From NCBI GenBank assembly GCA_015061565.1, contig SUWI01000017.1:1-40026 (forward strand): a stretch of DNA of 40,026 nt, written 5' to 3'. The first letter of the stretch is position 1, and every line of letters starts with the position of its first letter. Made by a program: the position numbers and the translations under genes. The stretch comes from Lentisphaerota bacterium. Its GTDB lineage: Bacteria > Verrucomicrobiota > Lentisphaeria > Victivallales > UBA1829. The notes below the pieces were generated by a model that saw only the letters and a program-made list of their open reading frames with translations, had not been told where the DNA came from and did not search any database. Of this stretch, positions 7,375-15,912 are shown in pieces.

Positions 7375-8616
7375 ATGGATTGGGAAAGCATCGTCAAACG
7401 CGGCGTGGAATCCGATGAACTGGATTACAAGGCCGCCCAGAACTGGAATAAACTTTCACGGACCGGACGGGCCAAATTCGCCCGTCACTGCATGGCGCTG
7501 GCCAATACCAAAGGCGGATATGTGGTGGTCGGAGTCGGTGAAGACGAAGGCGGCCGGCCCGCGCTGTTCACGGGTCTGACCGAGGAGGAACTGCAATCCT
7601 TCGATCCCACCGAGATCGGCACTTTCGTCAACCGTTTTTCCGATCCGCAGGTGGAATTCACGCTGGAACGGCCGGTGGTGGACGGCAAACAGTATGTGGT
7701 GTTCGCGATCAAACGTTTTTCCCAACTGCCGCATGTGTGCACGGGCGGCTGCGAACACGAACTGCAGCAGGGGGTGTTCTATATCCGGACTGCCGACGCG
7801 TCGAGCCGGCCGGCCTACCGCGCCAGCGAGGTCCATGCCCTGATCCAGCGGGCCATGCGCAATCAGCGAGAACTGCTGGGCCGGATGCTGCGCGGACTGC
7901 TTTACGAAAACCATACCGCAGTCCCCGGCAATGAAGACCAGAGCCGCTTTCAGGAAGAACTCGGCCATTCGCGGCAGCTGTTCGCCAAATTGTTCAAAGG
8001 AAAAAGCCAGGCATTGCAGGCGGAACTGACGATCACGCCGGACCAGTATGCGGCGGAACGGTTCACCCTGTCGGAAGTCCGGGCTGCCGCGGAAGAATCC
8101 TGCGGAACGGCCGCGGATTCCCTGTTCATCGGGCTGTCCGATCTGCGCGAAGCATATCTGACCAACGTCTCGCTCCGTTACGGCGGCAAAAACGTTTTCT
8201 GGCAGATCTTCCGGACTGGTCAGTTTCATTTCCGCTGTGTGCTGCCGGAACGTCCTGATAATGTGATCTCATACGGCCGGCTGTGCGATTTAGTGTCGGA
8301 TGCGGTGAATTTCTGTGCGCAGCTTTACGGATCGCTCGGATTCAGCGACCAGACCCTGCGGCTGGACGTGTCGCTTTTCAATGCGGAAAACTGCCGGCTG
8401 GATTTTCCCGGAACGGATGTCGCCAATACGGTCTGCCGGATCCCGGAAATCGAGGTGCATCTGAACTTTTCCGCCGCCGATTTCATTTCCGGGCGGGCCG
8501 TGCACGCCGATTCCCTGGTCCGGCGGCTCTGCGAACGGTTCAATATTGCCGACGGGCGGCATCTGGATCTGAAATCCCGCATAGAACAGCGGCTGCGTTT
8601 TCAGCAGAATGACTGA
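7375..8616 (+). CDS. AlbA_2/Schlafen-AAA-type domain protein
   Basis: 413 aa; ribosome site AGGAG nine bases before the ATG. The N-terminal 140 residues fit the AlbA_2 (formerly AAA_4) domain: ESDELDYKAAQNW gives the conserved acidic/Lys opening, and ALANTKGGYVVVGVGED gives the Ala-Asn-Thr-x-Gly-Gly strand. The following GVFYIRTADASSRPA also suits the family. The C-terminal two thirds are not recognised. Members are putative nucleic-acid-binding or regulatory proteins, sometimes linked to defence; no role can be assigned here. It is followed at 64 bases by an M16 peptidase gene on the same strand. Confidence 0.75.
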   Translation: MDWESIVKRGVESDELDYKAAQNWNKLSRTGRAKFARHCMALANTKGGYVVVGVGEDEGGRPALFTGLTEEELQSFDPTEIGTFVNRFSDPQVEFTLERPVVDGKQYVVFAIKRFSQLPHVCTGGCEHELQQGVFYIRTADASSRPAYRASEVHALIQRAMRNQRELLGRMLRGLLYENHTAVPGNEDQSRFQEELGHSRQLFAKLFKGKSQALQAELTITPDQYAAERFTLSEVRAAAEESCGTAADSLFIGLSDLREAYLTNVSLRYGGKNVFWQIFRTGQFHFRCVLPERPDNVISYGRLCDLVSDAVNFCAQLYGSLGFSDQTLRLDVSLFNAENCRLDFPGTDVANTVCRIPEIEVHLNFSAADFISGRAVHADSLVRRLCERFNIADGRHLDLKSRIEQRLRFQQND

Positions 8617-8680
8617 ACTTTCCGGTTTCTTTGCGGTCTTATTTTCAACAGATAGTTTTTTAATGAAAGGAATCATCGAT

Positions 8681-11641
8681 ATGCAGTGGAAAAAAGGAAT
8701 CATTCTGGGGCTTTGCCTTTGCTGTGCGGCGGTTTTCGGTGCGAAACTGGAATCCAGAACTGCAGCGGACAAAAACGGGTATCAGTATAAATATGTGACG
8801 AACGATCCGTACAATGCCCGGGAATATACGCTGAAAAACGGCATGAAGGTCTATCTTTCCCGGATCCCGGTGCAGCCGCGGATCTCATTCAAGCTGGCCG
8901 TCCGCGCCGGACTGGCCGATTCGCCGCCGGAAGCGACCGGACTGGCGCATTATCTGGAACACATGCTGTTCAAAGGCAACCCCCGGATCGGTGCGCTGGA
9001 TTATGCCAAAGAAAAGGCCCTGCTCGACCGGATCGAACAGCTTTTCGAACAACGCCGGAAAACTTCCGATCCGAAGAAAAAAGAAAAGATTTACGCGGAA
9101 ATCGACCGTCTTTCCGGCGAGGCTGCGAAACATGCGGCCGCAGGCGAATACAGCCAGCTGATCGCCTCGATCGGCGGGTCCGGCCTGAATGCTTTCACCG
9201 CCTCGGATATGACGGTCTATGTGGTGAACATTCCCGCGCAGGAACTGCCGAAACTGCTGCAGCTGGAATCGGAACGTCTGCGCGATCCGGTCATGCGGCT
9301 TTTCCATACGGAACTCGAGGCGGTTTACGAGGAATTCAACCGGGGCATGGACAACGACAGCCGGCTGATGTATGAAGCGGTGAACTCGAAACTTTTTGCG
9401 CCGCATCCATACAGCTGGGTGCCGTTCATCGGCAATCCGGAACATCTGAAAAATCCCTCCATCACCGAGATCACCGCTTTCCTGAAAAAATATTACGTGC
9501 CGTCGAACATGGCGATCCTGCTGGCGGGCGACCTGGATTTCGACCGGACCATCCAGCTGGTGGACCGGTATTTTTCCGGGATCCCGGCGGCAGATGCTCC
9601 GCCGCGCCAGCTGCCGAAAGCAGGGAAACTGACCGGCAATCAGCACGTGAAAGTGAGCAGTCCGAAAGCGGAATCGGTCCGGATCGGGTTCCGGGTCGAA
9701 CCCGGCCGCCGCAACGAACTGCTCGGCTCCCTGCTGGGCGATCTGCTCTCCAACGGCTCCACCGGACTGATGGACAACGATCTGATCCTCACGCAGCGCG
9801 TCATGTCCGCCTCGGCGGGACTGGATGACCGGCGCGATTATTCCCTTTTCCTGATGTCGGGCACCCCGAAAACGGGGCAGTCTCTGGATCAGCTGGCAAA
9901 ACTGCTGCTGGATGAACTGCAGAAAGTGCGCGACGGCAAATTCAGCGAAGAACTGCTCAAGGCACTGATCCTGAATTACCGGAAGGGGCTGGTCAGCGCG
10001 CGGGTCAATCCGGAATCCGCTTTGTGGACCTATCTGGACGCTTTCGTGAAGGAGCGCGATTATGCAGAGAATCTGCGGGCGGTCGATGACCTGGAAAAAA
10101 TCGGCAAGAAGGAGATCGTCGATTTTGCCAAAACGCTGAAACATTATGTCCGGGCGGACAAGGTGACCGGCAAAGCGGATGATTCGGGCAAGGTCCCCAA
10201 GCCGAAAATGACCCCGGTCACAGTCAATTCCGGCAAAAATTCCGCCTACGGGAAAGCGTTTCTGAAACAGCCGCCGGAGCCGCTGCCGGAACTGGATGTG
10301 GTCGACTTCCAGAAAGACTTTTCGATCCTGCCGATGAAGGACGGCGACCGGCTGTTCTTCAACCGCAAGCTGTCGCCGGTCAATGATACGCTGTTTTCCC
10401 TGCAGGTCTATGTGGAGGCAGGATCGGAAGACGATCCCTTGCTGCCGCTGGCGCTTGGTTATCTGGATTTCCTCGGTACTGCGAAATACAATGCGCAGGA
10501 GCTCCGCTGGGAATTCTTCAAAGACGCACTGGATTTCTCCTTCTCCTGCGGTGCGGAACGCAGTTCGCTGAACTTGAGCGGTTTCGCTTCGAAAATGGAA
10601 CGCGGGCTGGAATTGGCCGATGATTTCCTGAACAATATGAAACCGGATGAAAAAGCCTGGAAAGCCTATGTCGGACGGATCCTGAAAGCACGTTCGAATG
10701 CCAAAAAAAGTCAGCAGTCCAATTTCCACGGCCTGAATAATTACGCCGCCTACGGTCCGGACGTGAAAAACAATCCGTTCCTGTTCGGCAATCTGCCGAG
10801 TGAAAAGGAACTCAAGACAATCACCGCCGCGCAGATGGTAAAGCTGGCGCAAGAATGTTTCAGCCGGCCGCGGATGTATGCCTATGCCGGTCCGGAAAAG
10901 GCTGACAAGCTTGCCGCACAGCTGGAAAAGAGCCTGAAGAAACCGGTTCGGATAGAGGTTGCCAAAACGGAAAAAAGCCGTAAATTCAAACAGCTGCCGA
11001 CCGAAAAACCGCGGGTGTTCCTGCTGCCGTATGATTCAGCACAGTTTCTGGTCGGGATCCGCACGCGGGCGGGCAAATTTACGCCCGATCCGATGCACAT
11101 GGCCAAAATCATGCTGTTCAACCAGTATTTCGGCGCGGGCGGGCTGGACAACGTGGTGTTCCAGGAGATCCGCGAATCGCGCAGTCTGGCTTATTCCGCA
11201 TACGCCGTCTATTCGAATGCGATGGATAAAGACCGTTACGACATCATCTTCGGTTTCGTGGGCACGCAGCCGGACAAGTTCTTCGATGCGGCGGACCAGA
11301 TGCTGAAACTGTTCCGCAAGATGCCGCTTTATCCCGGCAAGATCGAACAGGCACGGACCAAACTGCTGAAAGACCTGAGTGCCTCCAAAACCTACGGCAA
11401 CCTGGCCGGAGTCTGGTTCCAGTCGGAAAAAACCGGGATCAAACGCGATCTGAAACCGGAGATCTTCCAGGCGCTGCAGAAGATCACCGCGCAGGAAATC
11501 GCGGACTTTGCGGCGAAGGAAATCGCTGTCCTGCCATATGAGATTTTCGTGGTCGGACCGGTGGATAAACTCGACCGTGAAAAATTGAAGAAATACGGAG
11601 AGATACTGACAGTCACTCCGAAACAAATCTTCGGCTATTGA
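8681..11641 (+). CDS. M16 family zinc metalloprotease (pitrilysin/insulinase-like), exported
   Basis: 986 aa from the ATG at 8681, with AAAGGA nine bases upstream. An earlier in-frame ATG at 8609 overlaps the preceding gene and would bury the signal peptide. Residues 1-20 form a signal peptide (MQWKK then a hydrophobic run ending VFGA). The inverted zinc motif HYLEH is at residues 90-94, with the third ligand in AVYEEFNRGMDND. Between them is an insertion rich in Lys and Glu that is likely helical. A second M16-like half follows (about 540-980) without the zinc motif, as expected of the two-lobed chamber. Likely role: degradation of peptides in the periplasm. The DGK1-like gene follows after 21 bases. 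Confidence 0.92.
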   Translation: MQWKKGIILGLCLCCAAVFGAKLESRTAADKNGYQYKYVTNDPYNAREYTLKNGMKVYLSRIPVQPRISFKLAVRAGLADSPPEATGLAHYLEHMLFKGNPRIGALDYAKEKALLDRIEQLFEQRRKTSDPKKKEKIYAEIDRLSGEAAKHAAAGEYSQLIASIGGSGLNAFTASDMTVYVVNIPAQELPKLLQLESERLRDPVMRLFHTELEAVYEEFNRGMDNDSRLMYEAVNSKLFAPHPYSWVPFIGNPEHLKNPSITEITAFLKKYYVPSNMAILLAGDLDFDRTIQLVDRYFSGIPAADAPPRQLPKAGKLTGNQHVKVSSPKAESVRIGFRVEPGRRNELLGSLLGDLLSNGSTGLMDNDLILTQRVMSASAGLDDRRDYSLFLMSGTPKTGQSLDQLAKLLLDELQKVRDGKFSEELLKALILNYRKGLVSARVNPESALWTYLDAFVKERDYAENLRAVDDLEKIGKKEIVDFAKTLKHYVRADKVTGKADDSGKVPKPKMTPVTVNSGKNSAYGKAFLKQPPEPLPELDVVDFQKDFSILPMKDGDRLFFNRKLSPVNDTLFSLQVYVEAGSEDDPLLPLALGYLDFLGTAKYNAQELRWEFFKDALDFSFSCGAERSSLNLSGFASKMERGLELADDFLNNMKPDEKAWKAYVGRILKARSNAKKSQQSNFHGLNNYAAYGPDVKNNPFLFGNLPSEKELKTITAAQMVKLAQECFSRPRMYAYAGPEKADKLAAQLEKSLKKPVRIEVAKTEKSRKFKQLPTEKPRVFLLPYDSAQFLVGIRTRAGKFTPDPMHMAKIMLFNQYFGAGGLDNVVFQEIRESRSLAYSAYAVYSNAMDKDRYDIIFGFVGTQPDKFFDAADQMLKLFRKMPLYPGKIEQARTKLLKDLSASKTYGNLAGVWFQSEKTGIKRDLKPEIFQALQKITAQEIADFAAKEIAVLPYEIFVVGPVDKLDREKLKKYGEILTVTPKQIFGY

Positions 11642-11662
11642 CCCATTTAACGGAGTTGTATC

Positions 11663-12286
11663 ATGGAAATCACTTACCGGGAAGAAGTCAAACGGAAACT
11701 GGTCCATCTTTCATCGTTATGGATGCCGGCGGCCACGCTGCTGCTGGCGCCCTGGCCGTGGTGCGCACCGGTCATCTTTTTTCTGCTGCTGCTCCTGACG
11801 CTGGTGTCCGAACACGATTACGCCAACGGCGGAAAGTATCTCGGCCGACTGTATGGAAAACTGTTCGGTCAGATGCTCCGCAATGAGGTGAAACCGGGGC
11901 AATGGATCGTATCCGGCGGAGCCCCGGTCCTGGCCGCGGCACTGCTGGTCAATCTGCTGTTTCCCGCCTGGATCGCCGCCGGCGCTCTGACCGTGATGCT
12001 GACCGGCGATATCGCCGCGGCGCTTATCGGCAGAAAATTCGGCCGCCACAAACTGGTCAACGGCAAATCGCTGGAAGGGACGGCCAGTTTCATCCTCGTC
12101 GGCTATATTGCGCTGGCGCTGGTTCTGGTCATCACCCATCGCCCTCTGCTGCCCGATTTTGCGATCGGATTTCTCGCGGTGCTGGTCGGCGGGCTGGTCG
12201 AACTGTTTCAGAAACAGCTGCGTCTGGACGACAATCTTTCCATCCCGCTCAGTGTCGGACTGGTCCTGCTGCTTACCCTGCTGTGA
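11663..12286 (+). CDS. DGK1/phytol (dolichol) kinase-like integral membrane protein
   Basis: 207 aa with about six hydrophobic segments. VKRKLVHLSS at the N-terminus and TGDIAAALIGRKFGRHKLVNGKSLEGT in the second half fit the CTP-dependent lipid kinase group (yeast Dgk1/Sec59 and plant VTE5/VTE6), related to CDP-diglyceride synthases. Members phosphorylate diacylglycerol, dolichol or phytol; the bacterial substrate is unknown. It follows the M16 protease gene at 21 bases and is probably cotranscribed. Its stop is one base from the stop of the convergent DMT transporter, with no room for a terminator between them. Confidence 0.8.
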   Translation: MEITYREEVKRKLVHLSSLWMPAATLLLAPWPWCAPVIFFLLLLLTLVSEHDYANGGKYLGRLYGKLFGQMLRNEVKPGQWIVSGGAPVLAAALLVNLLFPAWIAAGALTVMLTGDIAAALIGRKFGRHKLVNGKSLEGTASFILVGYIALALVLVITHRPLLPDFAIGFLAVLVGGLVELFQKQLRLDDNLSIPLSVGLVLLLTLL

Positions 12287-12287
12287 C

Positions 12288-13193
12288 TTACAGGCAGATC
12301 CCGACGACGCCCAGCAGACACAGCACCAATGCGAGCCATTGCGCCGGCCGGCGTTTTTCACGCAGGACCAGGATTGAGAAGATCTCGAAAAAGATAATGC
12401 AGGAACCCACCATGACCGGATACGCCACGGAGCCGATGCCCGCCCGCGAGAGAATGTCCATACCGGGATACAGCAGCAGGTAGGAAGAGGCCATTTCCGG
12501 TATTTCCAGCATAAAACAGTTCCGCCAGACTTCCAGCCGGCGGAAATGCCCGCCCAGCTCCGTGAAGAACTGTTTGCCTTTGGGCAGTTCCAAAAATACT
12601 GCGCCAAGGCAGAGTCCAACCGAAAACGCGGCGGTCCGCCAGATGCTCGATACCGCTTGCGCTTCCGGGAAATACGAGGGCAGATTGCTCAGCATCTGCG
12701 AAATGCCCGTCATGGCGAATGCGGTGAAAGCCGGAAGCTTCCAATTGCCTTCCGATGCGGTTTTCCGGCCGGTTCCGAAGAGCGCCAGCGCGGCCAGCAG
12801 GGAGATCAGGCCGCCGGTCCGCAGCAGATTCAGCTTGACGCCGAAAAAGATGACCCCCATGAAAAACGGAAAAATGAAACCGGACTGGATGATGCTCCAG
12901 ATGATGCCGTTGGGCCCTTTCTGCATGGCACGGGACATGAAATCGAGCTGGAAATAATTGACGATGCCGCAGATCACCAGTACGCCGAAAGTGATGAAAT
13001 ATCCGAACGCCGAGACCTTCGGGAATCCCTGATACATCCCGATGGTGCCGCTCACAATCAGCGCCAGCATCGAACTGCAGATCAGCAGATAAGGGATCTT
13101 GATATTCTGGCGCGGGGCTTTTCCCATGACATATCCGAAAAAGGTCCAGCCCAAACCCACCAGGACCATCGAACCGATGCCGAAGAAGATCAT
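12288..13193 (-). CDS. DMT/EamA-type multi-spanning transporter
   Basis: 301 aa with about ten hydrophobic helices in two halves, the layout of drug/metabolite transporter (EamA-like) proteins. It opens MIFFGIGSMVLVGLGWTFFG and ends in a hydrophobic helix ALVLCLLGVVGICL. The substrate cannot be read from the sequence. It has a good promoter (13266-13294) and a LacI-type operator in its leader, so it is probably induced by a sugar or nucleoside. No LacI-family regulator is encoded in the window. Confidence 0.7.
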   Translation of the reverse strand: MIFFGIGSMVLVGLGWTFFGYVMGKAPRQNIKIPYLLICSSMLALIVSGTIGMYQGFPKVSAFGYFITFGVLVICGIVNYFQLDFMSRAMQKGPNGIIWSIIQSGFIFPFFMGVIFFGVKLNLLRTGGLISLLAALALFGTGRKTASEGNWKLPAFTAFAMTGISQMLSNLPSYFPEAQAVSSIWRTAAFSVGLCLGAVFLELPKGKQFFTELGGHFRRLEVWRNCFMLEIPEMASSYLLLYPGMDILSRAGIGSVAYPVMVGSCIIFFEIFSILVLREKRRPAQWLALVLCLLGVVGICL

Positions 13194-13213
13194 TGGACAC
13201 CTGATCCGGTATA

Positions 13214-13227
13214 TGATAACGATTTCA
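13214..13227. promoter_or_regulatory. LacI/GalR-type operator candidate
   Basis: TGATAACGATTTCA agrees with the family consensus TGNAANCGNTTNCA at 9 of the 10 fixed positions. It lies in the 5' leader of the DMT transporter gene, about 40 bases past its -10 box, a usual roadblock or repression position. Confidence 0.5.
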
Positions 13228-13265
13228 TGAAAAACACCTCGCCGGCTGCGTGATTTGAGGTTGAC

Positions 13266-13294
13266 AATATAGCACCGACGATGTCATTTTTCAA
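13266..13294 (-). promoter_or_regulatory. Promoter of DMT transporter gene
   Basis: Minus strand TTGAAA, 17 bases, TATATT. This is a near-consensus sigma-70 promoter with a leader of about 70 bases. Confidence 0.65.
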
Positions 13295-13377
13295 GTTAAA
13301 AACATTTCATGTCCGTCGCTCCCGGTATCCGGATTCAGGAATTTTATGGTTTTGTCCTGAAATCGGTCCTTTCCGGT

Positions 13378-13405
13378 TTGCAAATTCCGGTTTTGAGAGT
13401 ACTGT
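13378..13405 (+). promoter_or_regulatory. Promoter of GNAT-heparinase-like operon
   Basis: TTGCAA, 16 bases, TACTGT. The leader then contains the inverted pair TGTTCC (13411-13416) and GGAACA (13430-13435), which can form a short hairpin. Confidence 0.5.
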
Positions 13406-13474
13406 ATCTTTGTTCCGTGTCTGCCTTCCGGAACAAAAGAAACATGAACTGGTTTTTGATGAGGAGATACGAAA

Positions 13475-14053
13475 ATGCCCCAATTGAAAATGATCTTCAA
13501 TGCAGAAACGACTCCGATGCCGGAACTGACCGTGACGGAAGGATTCCGCCTTCGGACGATCGCCGATTCCGAACTTGCACTTTACAACGAACTGCGGGTC
13601 TCGGTCGGCTTTCCCGCCTGGGAACCGGATTATCTGCAGAAATTCCGCGGCAAAGTTCTGCCGGATGCCATGTTTCTGATCGAGGAGATCTCCACCGGAC
13701 GTTTTGCCGCGTCCGCGACCGCCGAAACGACCGACATGCCGGAATACGCCTCGGTCGGCGTGCTGGGCTGGGTGATGACCCATCCCGATCTCCGCGGCCA
13801 TCATCTGGGCCGTTCGGTCAGCGTCGCCGCCATGCACCGCCTGTATGAGGGCGGATACCGGGCATTCTCCCTGCTGACCGATGATTTCCGTCTGGCCGCG
13901 GTCAAGACTTACCTGGAACTCGGCTGGAAACCGTGGCTGTATCTTGACGATATGGAAGGCCGCTGGCGCGCGCTGGCGGTAAAATTCAACCGCAGTTTCG
14001 ATTCGCTGGGCTGTCTCCCGCTGCAGACCAGTTTCCCTGATAAAAAATCATGA
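13475..14053 (+). CDS. GNAT family N-acetyltransferase
   Basis: 192 aa, ribosome site AGGAGA ahead of the ATG. The acetyl-CoA-binding region is VLGWVMTHPDLRGHHLGRSVSVAAMHRLYEGGY: strand beta4, the R/Q-x-x-G-x-A-like loop here RGHHLG, then helix alpha3. FSLLTDDFRLAAVKTYLELGWKP is the closing alpha4-beta7 block. The acceptor substrate is unknown. The Heparinase II/III-like gene starts 13 bases further on, so the two are probably one operon. Confidence 0.82.
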   Translation: MPQLKMIFNAETTPMPELTVTEGFRLRTIADSELALYNELRVSVGFPAWEPDYLQKFRGKVLPDAMFLIEEISTGRFAASATAETTDMPEYASVGVLGWVMTHPDLRGHHLGRSVSVAAMHRLYEGGYRAFSLLTDDFRLAAVKTYLELGWKPWLYLDDMEGRWRALAVKFNRSFDSLGCLPLQTSFPDKKS

Positions 14054-14066
14054 CCGGAGAATCCTG

Positions 14067-15911
14067 ATGAAAAAATCCCCCCTTCCAAAAGACATCGATA
14101 CCACCCCGCTTTTTCCGCCTGCCGCCGAACGGAAAGCATGGAAGACCGTGCTGCAGATCCCCCGCAACCGGAAGATCGCGCTCGAACTGATCCGGATGGC
14201 GGACCGTCTGCTGGATGAACCGGTGCCGGCTTTGCCCGCGTCATTGTTCATGGAATTCATCCGCAACGGCAACCGCCGGCATTACGAGATCCCCTATTTC
14301 GGCCGCCGTTCCAATTTCGCGGCGCTGGTCCTGGCGGAAGTCTTCGAATATCAGGGAAAATATCTGGATAAAATCGCAGATTATCTGTGGGAGATCACCG
14401 CGGAACATACCTGGTGCCTGCCGGCGCACTGCCACATGGACAAGGATCCGCTGCCGGAACCGCCGGCCGAGATCGTCGATCTTTTTGCCGCCGAAACCGG
14501 CATGACGCTCGCGCAGACACTGAATCTGCTGGAGAACGAACTGACGGCGGTTTCCCCGAACCTGGTGCGGACCGTCCGGGAAAATATGATCCGCCGGGTG
14601 ATCGAACCGATTTTGCAGAAACCGTTCCCATTCTGGTGGATCCAAGGCAGGAACAACTGGACACCGTGGTGTTGCAGCAACTGCCTGAGCACGGCGCTCT
14701 GCGTGCTGCGAGACCAGCCGCAGAAACTCCGGCAGGTGGTCGCCGTCGTACAGGAAGGGATCGACAATTTCATCGAAAAATATCCTGCCGACGGCGGCGG
14801 GATCGAGGGGCCGACTTACTGGGCCAAATCGCCCGGCATGATGCTGCATTATCTGGAACAGATCCGTTCCTGGAACGGCAGTCCGAAGATCAAACCGATG
14901 GCGGAATATATCATCGACGCCTGGATGTCGCCCTCGTTCTATGCGGCGTTCGGCGATTGTCCGGCCCGGGTCGCACTGCCTCCGGCGAAAGGAAAGGACC
15001 GCAAAACCCGTATCTGCGCCTGGTCGGTGCCGCCGTGGATCTGCTGTCGGTTCGGCGAACGGGTCGGCAGTGACGCACTGGTTGCAGTGGGAGTCAAGGC
15101 GGCGCGGGATTATCCCGTCGGGACGCTGCTGCGCGATCTGTTCGGCGCGCTGGCCTTTTTCTGGTGGGTTCCCGCCCGCGGTCCGGCTCTCCGCAGGAAA
15201 AAACTCGCTTTTTATCCCCAGACCCAGCTCATGTTCCTGAATGAAGACGGGATCTCCATGGCGCTCAAACGCGGCGGCGCGGTCCCGCATCATCACAGCG
15301 ACGTCGGACAGATCATCCTGATCTGGCGCGACACCCCGCTGCTGATCGACCTGGGATCCACCGAATACCGCCGGGAAACTTTCAGCGAGCACCGCTTCGA
15401 AAACTGGCGGCTCAATGCCGAAGGACACAATGTGCCGCAGTTCAACGGCATCCGCCAGGCGGACAGTCCGCCGGTCGAACCGGACACGATGACGGTGTCG
15501 GAAACCCCGGACCGCGTGGAATGCCGGATGGACCTGACCTCGGCTTATCCGGAATCTGCGGGAGTCAAGTCCTGCATCCGGCGCGTGACCTGGGACCGGA
15601 AAGCCAAAACCATCGAGATCTGCGACAGCTGGAAACTGAAAAAACGTTCCGGCAATACCGTCCGAATCCCGTTCTACACTTCCTCGCCGGTGGTCTGCCG
15701 CGGGGAACAGTGGAAAATCGCCGGCGTGCCGTTCCGGCTGGAAAACTGCACCGCATCCGTAAAACGCATCGCGCTGGAGGATTCCGCGCAGAATGTCTTC
15801 TGGGGAAAGAGCGTCAACCGGATCGATGTGACGACCCGGTCCGGAGCCGAGGGCGAATGCCGGCTGATTTTCGCTTTCCAGCCCGATCCGGACAGAAAAC
15901 CGCGTCTTTGA
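14067..15911 (+). CDS. Heparinase II/III-like protein
   Basis: 614 aa. The N-terminal 330 residues are helical, as in the alpha/alpha toroid of Heparinase II/III-type polysaccharide lyases. The C-terminal part has the family block: GAVPHHHSDVGQIILIWRDTPLLIDLGSTEYRR, then FENWRLNAEGHNVPQFNG, with the active-site His/Tyr region and metal-site candidates. Family members cleave acidic glycans such as heparan or alginate. Two oddities: there is no signal peptide, although most relatives are exported, and the toroid is rich in Trp and Cys (WWIQGRNNWTPWCCSNC). It may act on oligosaccharides in the cytoplasm. Its stop lies one base from the stop of the convergent SGNH hydrolase. Confidence 0.82.
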   Translation: MKKSPLPKDIDTTPLFPPAAERKAWKTVLQIPRNRKIALELIRMADRLLDEPVPALPASLFMEFIRNGNRRHYEIPYFGRRSNFAALVLAEVFEYQGKYLDKIADYLWEITAEHTWCLPAHCHMDKDPLPEPPAEIVDLFAAETGMTLAQTLNLLENELTAVSPNLVRTVRENMIRRVIEPILQKPFPFWWIQGRNNWTPWCCSNCLSTALCVLRDQPQKLRQVVAVVQEGIDNFIEKYPADGGGIEGPTYWAKSPGMMLHYLEQIRSWNGSPKIKPMAEYIIDAWMSPSFYAAFGDCPARVALPPAKGKDRKTRICAWSVPPWICCRFGERVGSDALVAVGVKAARDYPVGTLLRDLFGALAFFWWVPARGPALRRKKLAFYPQTQLMFLNEDGISMALKRGGAVPHHHSDVGQIILIWRDTPLLIDLGSTEYRRETFSEHRFENWRLNAEGHNVPQFNGIRQADSPPVEPDTMTVSETPDRVECRMDLTSAYPESAGVKSCIRRVTWDRKAKTIEICDSWKLKKRSGNTVRIPFYTSSPVVCRGEQWKIAGVPFRLENCTASVKRIALEDSAQNVFWGKSVNRIDVTTRSGAEGECRLIFAFQPDPDRKPRL

Positions 15912-15912
15912 T

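Noticed and set aside
7375-8616. Phage-defence island around the AlbA_2 protein
   Set aside because: No other defence gene is adjacent; the neighbours are a protease and a lipid kinase-like gene, so a defence claim would rest on the domain alone.
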